20,543 nucleotides of DNA from assembly GCA_001969505.1 (NCBI GenBank), contig LSSK01001139.1, positions 1 to 20,543 of the forward strand. Reading direction: 5' to 3'. How positions within the stretch are numbered: the first letter of the stretch is position 1; every line of letters begins with the position of its first letter. Below the pieces are notes generated by a model, which saw only the letters and a program-made list of their open reading frames with translations, was not told the origin of the DNA and did no database searches. Shown in pieces: positions 8,215 through 20,092 of the stretch. This DNA comes from Zancudomyces culisetae (taxonomy: Eukaryota; Kickxellomycota; Harpellomycetes; Harpellales; Legeriomycetaceae). The translations under genes were made by a program, and so were the position numbers.

Positions 8215-9783
8215 TTATTGCTTAGTTACATGTTCAAGAAGCATATCGTTGTTTGGAGGCAAGCCAATGAACGCACGCATGATGTTTTCCATGGCAGCTC
8301 TTTGCTTGGAAAGAGCATTGACTACTGGTGTGTTTGGAGGAACAACAGGAGCCTTGAGCATGTAGGACAGGATGGAGAGAACAGAATGGAATGGTTCCCA
8401 GTTGGCGCTTGAATCAACACGGTATTCAACACGAGTCATCAATTCAGTGACCATGAACAAGTCCAAGATGAGAGGAGAGGCAAGAAGAGAATCCTCACAA
8501 GTGTTGTAGATGGAAATGGTGCTGAGACCACCCATGAAGATCTCGGAGACGTATTCGTCGAGAGCACGCTTTGAGTCACCAACGGAAGGAACATACTTGA
8601 TGACAATGGTGTGATCGGGGTGCTCGCCCTTCTTATAGAGAAGGTGGTTGGCAGAGACCATGTCGTCGACTACGTTGCTCTTACTGATTTCTTTAGAACG
8701 GAATTGAGCAGGAGCAGAGAGGTTGTAGCCATCGTTGTTACCCAAGTGGTTGTAGCTGGTAATAGCAACAGGCTTAATTCCAGCGTTGACCAAAAATTCA
8801 GTCAAAACTGACTTGATTTTGGTTTGTCCAGTCTTGAAATCATCACCTCCTACAAAGCAGTTCTTGCTTGCGGATAACTCAATGACACCTGGAACCAAAG
8901 TGTTTTGGGGGGAACCGTTGACAAATGGAGCACCTTCAAGAATGGAGGCAACAGCGAAGATGGTTGATGGTGAAACCTCAGAGTGGCCTGATGCAATAGC
9001 TTGCAACAAGTTGTCGGCAGTGTCGTTGACTCCAGCAATGATGTCTGCGTATCTTTCGGTGTTTGCTGTCCAGAGAACAATCACCTTGTCGAGCCCGTTG
9101 TTGGCTTTGAAGTCGCGGATGTCCTTACGGATCTGTTCGAGGTTTTCCTGCTTTGATCCCTTCAATACATTATCTGCACGCTCGGACTGGTTGGCAGCAA
9201 TAAAGTCTGGATAGTAGATTGATGGAAGTGGTTTGTATTCGCGCATGAGATCATACAACTGGCGTTGCAAATCGTATGGAAGAACCTGTGCTCTTGTCAT
9301 TGCATCTCCCAAATTCATTCCACTGATATCCCATCCTCCAAACACAATCTCGTTAGGGTGTACCATAGGTACCAGACTGTTGAATGGAACGGTTACGTCG
9401 CTTCCATCCTCAGCTACTCCCAACTTGACTGTAGATGCTAGCATCACTGATCCATAGTAGTTTGGTTGCTGTACGCCTCTTCTGGTGGTCCATGTGACGT
9501 TGTGCTTGTTAGCCAACACTGATGCAGTAATGGTTGTACCATTGTTTCCTCCCCAACCTACAAGCATAATACCTACCTTTCCGGTTTCCTTTTTGGTTCG
9601 GAATTGGTAGTGTACCTTGACTGGGCTTGCGGAGAGCATACCGCTACCATCCTGACTGACGATTGTCTTGTCATAGTAGTAGTCGGATTCAATGGCTGTT
9701 TCGGTGTATCTAACATTAGCCGAATTGACCTTGACGAAGGTTCCGTTAGTGCTTGCTTGTGATGTTGTTTGAGCTTGTGGCAT
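8215..9783 (-). CDS. INO1: Inositol-3-phosphate synthase
   Basis: A single-exon gene of 522 codons ending in TAA, of normal length for eukaryotic myo-inositol-1-phosphate synthase. It turns glucose 6-phosphate into 1D-myo-inositol 3-phosphate using NAD+, the first and committed step to inositol lipids, in the cytosol. Motifs: the Rossmann loop GWGGNNGTT at 76-84, LWTANTERY at 237-245, [11 protein letters not shown] near 289-299, [12 protein letters not shown] at 311-322, [14 protein letters not shown] at 343-356, and [15 protein letters not shown] at 397-411. Lys364, Lys368, Lys405 and Lys477 are the likely counterparts of the catalytic lysines of yeast Ino1, by eye alignment. The start is the first ATG and is followed by a Gln/Thr/Ser-rich leader. 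In yeast this gene is controlled by Ino2/Ino4; I could not find a convincing copy of their binding site upstream. Codons look more C-ending than in the neighbours, which suggests strong expression. Confidence 0.98.
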   Translation of the reverse strand: MPQAQTTSQASTNGTFVKVNSANVRYTETAIESDYYYDKTIVSQDGSGMLSASPVKVHYQFRTKKETGKVGIMLVGWGGNNGTTITASVLANKHNVTWTTRRGVQQPNYYGSVMLASTVKLGVAEDGSDVTVPFNSLVPMVHPNEIVFGGWDISGMNLGDAMTRAQVLPYDLQRQLYDLMREYKPLPSIYYPDFIAANQSERADNVLKGSKQENLEQIRKDIRDFKANNGLDKVIVLWTANTERYADIIAGVNDTADNLLQAIASGHSEVSPSTIFAVASILEGAPFVNGSPQNTLVPGVIELSASKNCFVGGDDFKTGQTKIKSVLTEFLVNAGIKPVAITSYNHLGNNDGYNLSAPAQFRSKEISKSNVVDDMVSANHLLYKKGEHPDHTIVIKYVPSVGDSKRALDEYVSEIFMGGLSTISIYNTCEDSLLASPLILDLFMVTELMTRVEYRVDSSANWEPFHSVLSILSYMLKAPVVPPNTPVVNALSKQRAAMENIMRAFIGLPPNNDMLLEHVTKQ

Positions 9784-9854
9784 TTTTTTTCCTGTGTTTT
9801 TTTTCTTTAGTAGATTAGAAAAGTCCTGAATTTTTTTTTAAAAAAAGAGTGAGT

Positions 9855-9860
9855 TTTATA
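9855..9860 (-). promoter_or_regulatory. TATA-like box of INO1
   Basis: TATAAA on the minus strand, about 72-77 bases before the INO1 ATG, within a longer TTTTTATAAAA stretch. The motif and spacing are the only evidence. Confidence 0.35.
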
Positions 9861-10605
9861 AAAAGTAGTTTGATTTGATGATAATAACGCCCCGAGGAGA
9901 AAAGTTCCTTTTAAAACTTTAGGATGGGTTCTTAACGGCTAGTTTTTGGTTTTGGGTGCAATCTCTTTCTCCCTCTATATAAAACATTTATTGAAATTCT
10001 GTTAGTATGCGTTGTAAGTGTGTTGAATAAGTATTACACACAATGTCGTATTGAAAAATAAAAAAAAGGATGGACATCAAAAAAAAAAAGAGTACTGGTG
10101 CATATTTCTTATAAATACACGGCCGACACTTTCGACTATAGATCCCTCTCCCTTTTCCAAAACTACACATTAAAAATCTTACCTGTGGGGGTTATGTAGC
10201 GAAGCTAACAAATTCGAAAACGTTTTTAAGGTATTAACCTAAACTATTCCCCCAAATAAAGTTATTCTTTAAGGGAATATATGGCAGTAGACTTTGTCGT
10301 TTTTTTGTAGTGAGGCTTTAAGCGCAAATAAACAAAAAATCGAAAATTTTTATGTAGTTAACTTTAGCAAGTTTCCAATCTGGTTGCTTTTATACAATTT
10401 TTGACCTAAATTTACAGCTATCAATCACCTTTTATCGTTTTGTTTCTGTTTTTCTTAGCATGATTTACTCTCTACCACTTTTTATGTTCCCGGAGAATTT
10501 GCTCACTGTTGGTATCAAGCAGCTTCACGCAAATGGTAATTGGGAGAATCGTGGAAAATTTTTTTTTTTCAAATGTGATAAATATTCTGGAAACTGCATT
10601 ACTAA

Positions 10606-10824
10606 TTCATAACAACCAACTATTTACCAGCCATTTTCAGCTGCAAAATTTTGCTTACCCAAACATGCATATACACTCTACACTCTTTTAACTCTGCGCA
10701 AATAATATTTTCTGGTTCTCCAGCTCCATTGGACGGTCGAAACTTGCTGACCAACCTGTCTGCACATACTGTTGGTATATTGCCCGTTTATTTCACCCCA
10801 CTCTCATTTTCTGTTCCAGATTAG
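10606..10824 (+). other. Start-less open frame with a higher-GC segment
   Basis: Between a TAA at 10603-10605 and a TAG at 10822-10824 one frame stays open for 72 codons without any ATG. Its last half (from about 10710) is visibly richer in G and C than its surroundings and reads as ordinary mixed-composition protein (for example LDGRNLLTNLSAHTVGI). I do not recognise it. It could be a decayed exon, a relic of a mobile element, or chance. Confidence 0.2.
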
Positions 10825-12133
10825 CTCCTCGTTCTAGACAACTATAAATCCTCCAACATGAAAATGGAATATAATTCGGTATTCCTGAAAAAAAAATTTT
10901 TTTGCAATTAATATCCTGATTTTTTTCTTTAAATGCGAATCTAATGCCATCTTGCAATCATAATAGGGTGGAATCGTATTTCAAAACAATAAAAACGAGG
11001 TTTTTTTTTAAGCTATTTTGCTTAACATTTACACAAAGGTATAAAAAAAAGACAAGTAAAACCTAGTTCCAACAACACTTTATTACTACAAAAGTTTGTT
11101 ATTATTTGTAATACAAAACAAATGAAACGATGCTATCTATTGCTAACACGTTTTTTTTGGCTTTCGAATGTTAACAACTCTCGGCAAATCATTACCCACT
11201 AGTTTCTTGTTCCCTAATCAGTAAAGTTTAATTTTCTTTGTTTTGTCTATTACCTTCTATTTCTAAAAAAGACAAAAAAAATTCCTTGGCTTAAATTGCC
11301 TAAACAAAAGGGTGGAATCCTAACCCAACCAACCCCTCCTCATTATTTAAACATTGATTTGGCATTAATTTTGATATACTTTTATTCCCAACTTTACTCG
11401 CATTTATCTTGAAAGTTGAGCAAGCAAAGGCCTAATCGATAAATTACCATAATATTCAGAAATTATGCTTTGGCTACCCCCACCCAGCACATTGAGTCTC
11501 AATGGCTACAAAATCCAAATGTTCCATCCTATATAATTTCACGCAGTAGACACTTTACCGCGGGATATGCTTCATTAACTTTTTTATTTCAAAAGCATAC
11601 TAGTTGCAAGGCAAATGGCTTTCAAAACTCTAATTTTGAAGTCCTTTCTTTTCATTACAAAAAAAAGTTGTGTTTTTGGGATTGATCAGCATAAGCTTGA
11701 AGTTCGAGGTATAATAGTTTAAACGTTACTATAATACACCAGCTGGACTCATAATCTTTCTTTGGGGGATGGGGGTGGGTATATTCTATGTACTCATGTC
11801 AGCGCTTCTTGAAAACGAGCCATTTTTGGGAATTTATCATGGCTCGATTGGGTGTTGAATAAACACTACTGGAAAATAGGCAGCCTGTTGATGGTTTGGA
11901 TGTGTATAGTCTGTAATGAACTTGGAATATAATATTTCCAGATTATATCAACCAGTTTACCCCACCTCAACCTTGGGAGGTACGGGCACCAAGAAAAAAG
12001 CATAATGAAAAAAAAAAACACTAGGCGAGTGCTACACTAAATAGCGATCAGAGAAAGATCCGTGTATGTGTGAATATGGTAGGAGTATAAAGACATGACA
12101 CGAGTTTAGGGTGATGGTGTTATGCTTTCTAAA

Positions 12134-12151
12134 GCAGCTGGAGTCAGCTGC
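12134..12151. repeat. Seven-base-pair hairpin
   Basis: GCAGCTG at 12134-12140 and CAGCTGC at 12145-12151 are perfect inverted copies separated by GAGT. No T run follows and no gene is adjacent, so no role is assigned. Confidence 0.4.
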
Positions 12152-12966
12152 ATTGTGCTTATTTCAAGGTGTTTAACTCTATACTACCAATAAAGCTGTC
12201 ATAATGTGTAGCAACAATAGAAATGACTTTTTGTGGAAATTTTAATCAGTTCGAGATAAAGGATATGGTGCGTGTCAGGAACCAAGTCAAAGATGAATCA
12301 AAACTATACAGTCCTATAAGGGTGTGTTGAAGTTGATGGATACCTTGAAATGGGTGAGCTTTAGGGTTGATTTTTATTTCTGGAGGGGAGGGGATCTTCA
12401 AATGTGAATTAATTGGAAAAAAAAGAATATATTAGAAAAAAGAGATAAAACATCTTAAATGCATCTAATCAGCTTATCGAGCATCAGGGTCTATCTGAGT
12501 CCTTTTCCTACTCATTTATAGATGTTTAACACAATAAAAATTTGAAAAATAAATATTGTTACTACAATTCAATTTCCGTGCATTTAAATAGCGAAAATAA
12601 ACAAACTAAATCATACAAAAAAAAAAGTAAACAAAGCCGGTGAATAAAAATAGCGGGAATTTTTTATTGACTTTATTTGTTTGCAAATTGCAAGCTAGCA
12701 AGTAGCGTGTTTTTTGTATTTTTTCAGGCAGAATGGAAAAAACAAAACGATTATTAGAAAAACGGTATGATGAAAAAATAATAATCGCGAAACATGTGTA
12801 CAAGGACAAATCAGCAACTTTAACTGCGAGGAAATTGTAATAAAATATACCACCACCACCTCTCCTTCACAAAAAAGCAAAAAAAAAATAGAAAAAAATA
12901 TGGCTCAAAGTTTTAGGCAGATGTTATGAGGTTTGGGGTTGCCATAAAGTTAACGGTTTTAACAAG

Positions 12967-12985
12967 GGTGAAGGTGAAGGTGAAG

Positions 12986-13020
<35 letters not shown>
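12967..13020. repeat. Hexanucleotide tandem array (GGTGAR), nine units
   Basis: Three units of GGTGAA are followed by six units of GGTGAG with no interruption, then a GGGGG run and GCGTGAGCGG. On the plus strand the spaced GGG triplets of the GGTGAG part could allow a G-quadruplex. It lies about 815 bases before the Itc1-like gene, in non-coding DNA. The two-block structure (AA units, then AG units) suggests expansion from one end. Confidence 0.9.
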
Positions 13021-13022
<2 letters not shown>

Positions 13023-13832
13023 GGGCGTGAGCGGATGAAGTCTTAATATTGTAGCACAAGATGGTTTAGCTGTGCCGAAGTATTATCCTTTGAGATAATC
13101 TTTCTAGAAAAAACACACATGGAGAAGATTATGCATCAAGCCAGGTGTTGCAATTATTACAAATTCGACAATACTTTTAGACCCCCTAGACACCAGAACA
13201 GAAATAAAAAATAATTGCGAGTAAATAAAAGACTTGGTTGTAATCATGCCTTCGTGTTTGTTTGTTTTTTTTTTTCATTCAGCGAACTTCTAGACTATTT
13301 TTTTGAATATAGTAAACGGTGTTGACGTGAACAAAAAAACAATTATTTATGGTTCTACAGTTTACTAAAAATCCTAGATACTAGTTAAATCTATATACAC
13401 AGAGTATACCAATTCCCAACCAAGACAAGAAAAGGGTATAGTCATACCAATAGGCTTTTGAAGGATAAATATATATATAGCTGCACATATAGCTACGACA
13501 ATAGGACAGATATTAAACCGGAGATTTGAAAGTGGTAAATAAAGTAGCATACATCTACCCTCATTAACAGCCGTTTGATTACTACGCGCGAAACAACGCT
13601 TTAGCAAATAATCCATAGCAAACAAGTTGTGATAAACTAAAGAACCGAAACTGAAGAAGAGGTGAGGGGTATCAGCGTATCTTTGAAAAAGAAAGCCAAT
13701 CGAACACCTGTACTAACAGCTGCAGATTAAGGGATAATACTTCCAGATATATTTTTTTCCTTTGCTGTATAGGGCCCAGCGTAATAAATTAGGCTATAAA
13801 AATAAAGAAACGGAGGAGAAAAGCGAGAAACA

Positions 13833-16800
13833 ATGCCACTATTAAACAAAAGGAAGGTTGAGAAGGCAGCGATGCCAGATCTAGAGGCAGCAGCAGTGAA
13901 TGGAAAAATCGAGGTATGGAAAATACGATTTACCGATGAAATATTCTTGGAATATGCAGAATATATCAAAAAGATGCAACAGTATTTAAAGCCAGTATGG
14001 GAATGTGAAGTTACGGGAAAGGATGGGCTGACCTATGAAGAGGCCTTGACAAATGAAATTATGGCAAGACGGGAACAAAAAGCCAAAATCCGGGCACAAG
14101 ATAAAGAGGATAAAGACAAAGCTAAGGGTGTGAGTGGGCAAGTAGCAGGCGTCGACGAAAAGCTCACTGCCAGTACCGGTACAGCAAAAGTGGAGCCGGT
14201 TGGGGAGATGTCTATGGGATTTTTAAGAGGGGTGGTTGAATATGCACACAACTGTAAGAGTTTATTTTATTTTATTGTATGTGTATTTACGAATAGCAAT
14301 AAATATGGATGCATAACTATTTAACGTTAACTATTGGATCAATCTTAAGAAGAATAAGATTAATAATTGAAACTTAAATATAAAAACAGATGTAGGAAGC
14401 TTTGAGGACCTAGTTAGAACAATGCAGGTCAAGCTGAGATACAGATTTAAAGCACAGGAGTTTGGATATATAAAAGTGGGGCAAAAAGTGGAGCGATGTA
14501 TCATACTAGAATTAGTCAAGAAAACTAGGCAAGCAGAAAGCAGCAAAGACAACGGAGGCACTAAAAGATCAATGAGACTAGATTTCTTTAGCAGAAGAAG
14601 TGCAGCGGGAGGTGCAGGTGGTAGCGAGGAAAAGAGGGTAATGGAGGAGGAGGAACTCAAGAATCAAAAGTATATAGTGAGAATAATTGATAGCAAGACA
14701 GGCAAGCTAGGAAACGAAAGGATTGTATTGGCGAGTCAGATAAGCAGAAGTAATGATGTGTACTCAGTAAAAGCAATAAGAACTTTGGTAAAGTTGGTAT
14801 CATACAAAGACGGGCATGTTTATCACAGTCACCTGGCACGGGAGAGGCTCCGGAAGATGTTTGGATTGAAACTGGAAGAGGAATTAAGCGCGGAAGAACC
14901 AGTACAAGATGAGGCAAGCGAAGCGGAGCTTGAGCGTATTCTGAACAAAATTAAGAAGGACGAGGAAAGAATAGCAAACGATGAGCAGTTGATTGAGGTT
15001 ACTGCCAAGAGTAGAAAGCCTGAAGAGAAAAGGATAGATAAAAGGCAAGAGAAAAGTGGGGAAAAAAAACACAAAGAAAAGGTTATGGAAAAAATAGTGG
15101 TTCCGTTGGGGAAAAAGCAGATGGAAAAGTTTGGGTTGATAAAAGACGAAAAGATGGCGAAATCAAAGGAGAAGACGGGATTACTTGCACTTGTTACAAA
15201 GCAGCCAGAAGCCACAGGGACGAGTAAAGTAGGGAAGCAAAGCAATGGAACCAAACCAATAGCTATGAGCAAGGAGCAGCAACTACGAAGGGAGTTGATG
15301 GGAATTAAAAAGTTTCCAATCGGGGATATCCGGGCATTGGAATACAAACACATAATTGAGGGGAAGGGGATACTTAACAAGATAGAAAAGTTGTGGAATA
15401 AAAAACATCAACCAACACAAGTAGACAAGAAAGGAACGGTGTCAAACAAGAGAAAACTGGTGATTACAGAGAGCGGGCGACTAGAAATGGTTAGAGATAC
15501 GAGCGAGGAGGAAAAAACACGAAGCGACGTTGCAGAAACAGAAGTAGAGAAAATAGTCCAATGGCCACAACCGCAAGTTAAATGGCGAATCAAGCTCGAG
15601 TTTGTAGACCAAATGATGCAGACATATGTGTTCTATGCCTGGATGGCTAAGCCACTTAAACTTGGATCGTTTAGTCTGGATAGTTATGAGACAATGTTGG
15701 GCCATGGACTCTGTGTCCCTCTAGGTCGAGAAGACTGTATATCGATGCTTCCCAACTGCAACTTGTTCAATATGTGTATTATCTCTCTACTTAACTGTAT
15801 TTCGACAAAGTTGGAGGAGGAGGCAGAGGGATATGAAAAAACAATTACTGAAGAGGACTTGGCCAAGTTGTTGGGTATTGATGGCGACGAACAACGGGCA
15901 GAGGATAATACGGAGGTGCAAACCAACGGGGGTGGCAACAATATATCAGATGAAACCGAGTATAATGAGCTTATGGATGATTCTTCGTTGTCAGATGTGT
16001 CATCAATGTTTGGCGATGATGAAAGCGATACTGAGCATCAAACAGAAAGCGATGACAATACTCGACCCGCCAAAGCATACCCCAAGCGAACCACCAGGAA
16101 TAGCACCAGAACTAATATTGCCCCAACCACCAAACCCAACTATGATAACATTTGGTACACAACTGATTCCGAGTTCACACTCCAAAGCTGTGTGGCCGGT
16201 GAAAAGGGAAAAACAAAAGTTACTATCGATTTGCTTCACCTTCATACAAACAGCGACAAACTCAGCCTGGCAGCGACCTTGGCGCAGAAATGGGCACATT
16301 GTGTTGCCACTGCCGAGTCTGTTAGCTGGATTTACATGTTCGTTGGATATTTGCTTGAAAATGCCGAGCATATTAATGCTATCGATTTTCTTAGGACGCT
16401 AGTACTCAGTGATTGGAAACCTCTGACGTTGCGAAACCTTATTTACACTCGATTCGGCTTGAAGGAGCGATTGGCGACTATCGCGGAGATGCAAAATGTA
16501 GCGGTGACATGCGACTTAATTAGAGAATATATAGATGCTTGTAATGCCGAAGCCGCCATACTTAACGCAGAGGTTACTGAGTTTAGACGGGAGTTGAAGT
16601 CAGCTACCGAGTTGCTAGCCGAACTTGAAGCACCAGATTCTTCTTCTGAAACAAAAACAGTACCATCTGGTGGCACTAATTCCAGTGTTAAAGCTACAAC
16701 CACAGCCACAACCACAGCTACCACAAATGTAAATGCAACTAGTAAAAAATATGTTGATACTCACTATGAAAAGCGAAAACTCATGTCTTCTATACACAAG

Positions 16801-17919
16801 TTAACTAAAGCAATCAGCTACAACTTGAAGCAGCTGGCCAAGCTCCAAGTAAACCGACTAGCCGAACTTGGTGTCGACCGTTTTGGAACAAAATACTACT
16901 ATATTGATCAGGTTGGCAGCGCACAGTGCGCCGGTAGGCTCTTTGTCAGACCCACTGCCTTTATCACATCTACCGACTCGACTCTTCCCTCCTTTGTATA
17001 TCGATATTACTATACCGAATTGGGCCCAAAATGGTCTTCATCATGTGCCACACCCACCAGCTTCGGTACACAGTCCACCTCTCACCAGGATGATTATTCC
17101 TGGCCCCACTACTCCACCGTCGAGGAACTCGATCATCTGATCGCATGGCTAGATAATAGGGGAACTTGTGAAGCCGAGTTGCTTGAAAATTTAAACAATC
17201 TGTATAAAAACATAACCATGTCGATGAGAAGATCAAAGTCATATTCTGCTGAGCACTACCAAAAAACCATCAGCTATTTATCTTCTCTTGATGAAGAGCA
17301 GGATTTTGATTCTTTCTTTTCCCCTCCCAGCCGCAGCGCTGCTGCTAGCAAAAATAAACCGTCTGATCCCAGCATGCCTCACAAAATTAATTACTTCAAT
17401 CCCATTACAAAGTCGTCCTGGTCTGCTCTATCCATATATGCCCCTCACCTGCTATTCCCCATTTTTATTGACTCAAAACTCACAGACTCTCCGCTTTCAG
17501 AGAGCCGTTCTGCTTTTGGATATTATACAGAAACCACCTGCAACGCATTTTATAAACCCTCGCCCCCCTTGTCCAATTTACAAACATGTGCGGGAGCAAA
17601 TGGCTTTAACGGTAGTACTGATACTAGTAGCGGTAGTGTAGATGTGTTTATTTTTAACGAACCTATCCAAACTAGCTATGGAAAGCTACTGCCCACAAGT
17701 TTGTTATATGAAACCCCCTCCACCGCCTCCGATGAACACGGCTCTTCTGCCAATGTCCACGGTGTTGCCGATAATGGCGGCGACAACAAACATTTATCTG
17801 AAAATGGCAGCCGCCCATCTACACCTTCGCGTGGTATGGTTAATGGGGCTAATACAAGGCATGCTGCCAACAAAAAGCTGCGATCGTCTTTGTGTGTTGA
17901 GAGCTATTTAAAATACTAA
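13833..17919 (+). CDS. ITC1: Itc1-like ISWI accessory subunit (WAC, DDT and WHIM domains), two exons
   Basis: This protein would act in the nucleus as the non-catalytic partner of an ISWI remodelling ATPase, like yeast Itc1 in the Isw2 complex. Exon 1 is 13833-14253 and exon 2 is 14390-17919; the 136-base intron has donor GTAAGA and acceptor ACAG, and joining gives 1316 codons and TAA. A WAC domain fills about residues 27-150 (pieces VWKIRFTDEIFLEY and WECEVTGKDGLTYEEAL). A basic linker with a segment like the Itc1/WSTF middle region follows (HVYHSHLARERLRKMFGL), then long Lys/Glu-rich probably helical stretches. The DDT domain is at about 545-612 (YVFYAWMAKPLKLGSFSLD). An acidic Asp/Ser patch lies at about 635-700, WHIM1 at about 740-830 (NLIYTRFGLKERL), and WHIM2/3 at about 960-1085 (LGVDRFGTKYYYID, then TVEELDHLIAWLDNRG). 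No PHD finger or bromodomain is present, which fits the fungal form rather than animal BAZ proteins. The C-terminus is Ser/Pro-rich and probably disordered. Confidence 0.92.
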
Positions 17920-18242
17920 TACACGCATGTTTTACTCACATGTACACTCCTTTGCTTGATAAACCTTGGTATGTTTTGTCATTTATCACTTGTTTTATTT
18001 TATTTTTTGTCGAAATGTTTATAGCTCTTACTTCATTTGTTCTTGCAATTCCAAGGTAAAAAAATATTTAGTATTAGTTGAATGCATTCTTTTGTTTTGG
18101 TATAATTAAGATTGTTATTTAATTTATTAATCTGTATCTAAAAGTCGCATTTTACTTTAATTCTACAATAATCAATTAAAGATTCTAAAAACGCGAGTAA
18201 AAAATAAATAAAACTGAAAGGTAAATAAGAAATTAGCGATAA
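17920..18242. other. Convergent intergenic region, Itc1-like gene and protease
   Basis: These 323 very AT-rich bases lie between two gene 3' ends. Several AATAAA-like motifs occur (for example 18203-18208 on the plus strand), too many to assign one. No coding frame or RNA gene was seen. Confidence 0.5.
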
Positions 18243-20092
18243 CTAGGATGTCAGGTACTGTACAGTCAACCCAGTAGCCTGCGAAATAAAGTTTACATAT
18301 TTCGAAGCATTGGTATAGACACCTACAATATTTCTGTTTCCGCACTTGCTGACCAGGTTCAAGCTGGCTATCCAGGTACCATAACTTGTGATACCTACCA
18401 GTCTGGAAACTGGGTTATTCAAGTCTTTGGTTGAATCTAGAACTATTACAGGACCACCCGAATCACCACTACATGTGTCGCCACCAACTCCACCACCAAC
18501 AATATTTCCGTTGGAGTCGTAGTTCTGGTTGGTTCCAGTTGCGCACAGTTGGTTTCCAACATTATTTCCTGTAAACCCGGCATATATCTGGTTGCATTGG
18601 GCCTTGGGCAAAGTGATTATTTGAGCTTTTTTGAGAACTGAGGACATTTCGGTACCCTTTGAATCGGTAGCACCCCATCCCAGGGCCCAGAGTAACGCAT
18701 TATCAGTTATTGGTGGTCTGGTATTTGTGTTTGGAGAGTAAACTTTGGCAGGATTTATGGACCCGCCAATACCATCGGTCGGATTGAATGGCGAGGCGAC
18801 CTTAAGCAATGCGATATCGTTGTCAAGTGTGGTTGGGTTGTACTGTCCGTGAAGTAGTCCACGTGTGACGCGACGGAAATTGGAATCCATATTCAACGTA
18901 AAGTTATAGTTTCCAACGCGTACATACATATCGTTGAGATAGCCACCATACAAGCAGTGAGCTGCTGTTACCAACCAATCGGGACTGATCAAAGTTGCTC
19001 CACAAAAGATGCTGCGTCGGTAGTCGACCAAATATCCAGCATATCTGTAGTTAATCTTTTCGTTGCTTGCAGTCACGGTAGTACCACCAACTATCCTGGT
19101 TTTGCCAACAATTGGTGTATTTGTTACGTTTTTAGCAGCGCCACCCTGTGGAGCCGGTGCTGACACTGGTGCTGCTGCCGACGCTGATGGTGGTGTCGAC
19201 GCTGGTGCCGAAACTGGTTTTGATGCCGGCTTTGGTGCCGGCTTTGGTGCTGGTACTGTTGCGGTTACTACCTTTATCGCTGTTTTGACTTGTGTAACCA
19301 CAGTCTTTACAACTACAGTCGCAATAGGGCTTTTGGCATTGTTTTTATTTGGATTTGCTGCAGCCAGGTTATTCATATTAATATTTTCATTGTTATTCTG
19401 CTTTATAGATGGGTTGGAGAATAGCTCTTTATACCCAGCATTATTTTTATCTTCATTTCCTTCCCCTTCACCATTTCCTGCTTTTTCTTCTGTTACTTCC
19501 ACATTCACCCATTCAGCTGCCGATGGTGAAAACGATGGCGATTCCGATGATAAAAATTTACCATCCGTTTCTCTCATTACAAAATCTAGATTTTTAAATC
19601 CAGAGTTAGGCATGTTGAGTGTTCCAAAATCGTTTTTATTCATCAGGTTATTTGGAATCATGGATGAGGCATCATTATTGGGATAGCTTTGTGGAAGCTC
19701 AATAAACAAAGGTGAGTTTTGTCCAAATGGATTTGTGGATGTATCCGGCTTGGTATCAGCAGTCTGCTTATTGCCACTACCGCCGTCATTGTTTGGCGAC
19801 ACAGGCTTGGCATTCACTATTAATATTGTGCAAAATATATGAATATTAGATTTAGCTATTATTTATCACTTGTAAAATAGATACCGATATGGCAAAATAT
19901 ACTTTAAAGAGCAACACGCAGTCGAATAGAGATGAGGAGGTGTTAAAAATAATAGAATCTCGAGGATCAGTATCACCAAATAATCACAGGTAACTTACCA
20001 TCTCTGAAACCAAAGTTGAGCACTAGGATCATAGCTAAGGCCATAATACTACTATGGCGAAAAGTAGCAATCTTATTATTAGGTCTATTCAT
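18243..20092 (-). CDS. Secreted trypsin-like serine protease (S1 family), two exons
   Basis: Exon 1 is 20092-19999 and exon 2 is 19816-18243; the 182-base intron has donor GTAAGT and acceptor TAG, and joining gives 555 codons and TAG. Exon 1 supplies a signal sequence (hydrophobic core IMALAMILVLNFGF), with likely cleavage near residue 34. A 240-residue low-complexity region follows: Asn/Ser/Pro-rich, then a Val/Thr segment, then Pro-Ala-Lys repeats (PAPKPAPKPASKP). The protease domain begins at Ile273 after Arg272 (IVGGT), a classic activation site cut after Arg. The catalytic triad is His318 (TAAHC), Asp365 (NDIALL) and Ser484 (GDSGGP). Asp478, six residues before the serine, predicts cleavage after Arg or Lys. 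Six domain cysteines fit the three standard trypsin disulfides. It is probably an exported zymogen. Trypsin-like proteases are reported as expanded in insect-associated fungi, which agrees with the suggested host lifestyle but does not prove it. Confidence 0.95.

Larger units (their letters stand above)
9784..13832. other. Four-kilobase intergenic stretch with no supportable gene
   Basis: This stretch separates the divergent INO1 and Itc1-like genes and is far longer than the other gaps in the window. Both strands were read for coding frames, tRNA B-box motifs, snRNA ends and transposon ends, and nothing was solid. Small frames (9988-10170 minus, 10509-10691 plus, 11470-11685 plus, 13374-13625 minus) have no recognisable family. 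The items worth naming are a start-less open frame of higher GC at 10606-10824, a 7-bp hairpin at 12134-12151 and the GGTGAR array at 12967-13020. TATAAAA-like sequence at 13795-13801 is 32-38 bases before the Itc1-like ATG. The stretch is otherwise AT-rich with many A and T runs. Confidence 0.5.

Noticed and set aside
9988..10170. 60-codon minus-strand frame upstream of INO1 with a hydrophobic stretch
   Set aside because: The hydrophobic residues come from poly-A/T sequence, no conserved motif is present, and it lies in the likely INO1 promoter region.
10172..10345. Sequence resembling a U1 snRNA 5' end (ATCTTACCTG) with later paired G/C runs and an Sm-like ATTTTTA
   Set aside because: The invariant ACTTACCT is not intact, the stem-loop I protein-binding loop is not convincing, and the Sm-like site is a poor match.
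14829..15380. 183-codon minus-strand open frame
   Set aside because: It is the complement of the Lys/Glu-rich coding part of the Itc1-like gene, which naturally gives a long Ser/Leu/Phe-rich antisense frame.
19063..19686. 207-codon plus-strand frame rich in Ala, Gly and Phe
   Set aside because: It is the antisense of the low-complexity pro-region of the protease and carries no independent signal.
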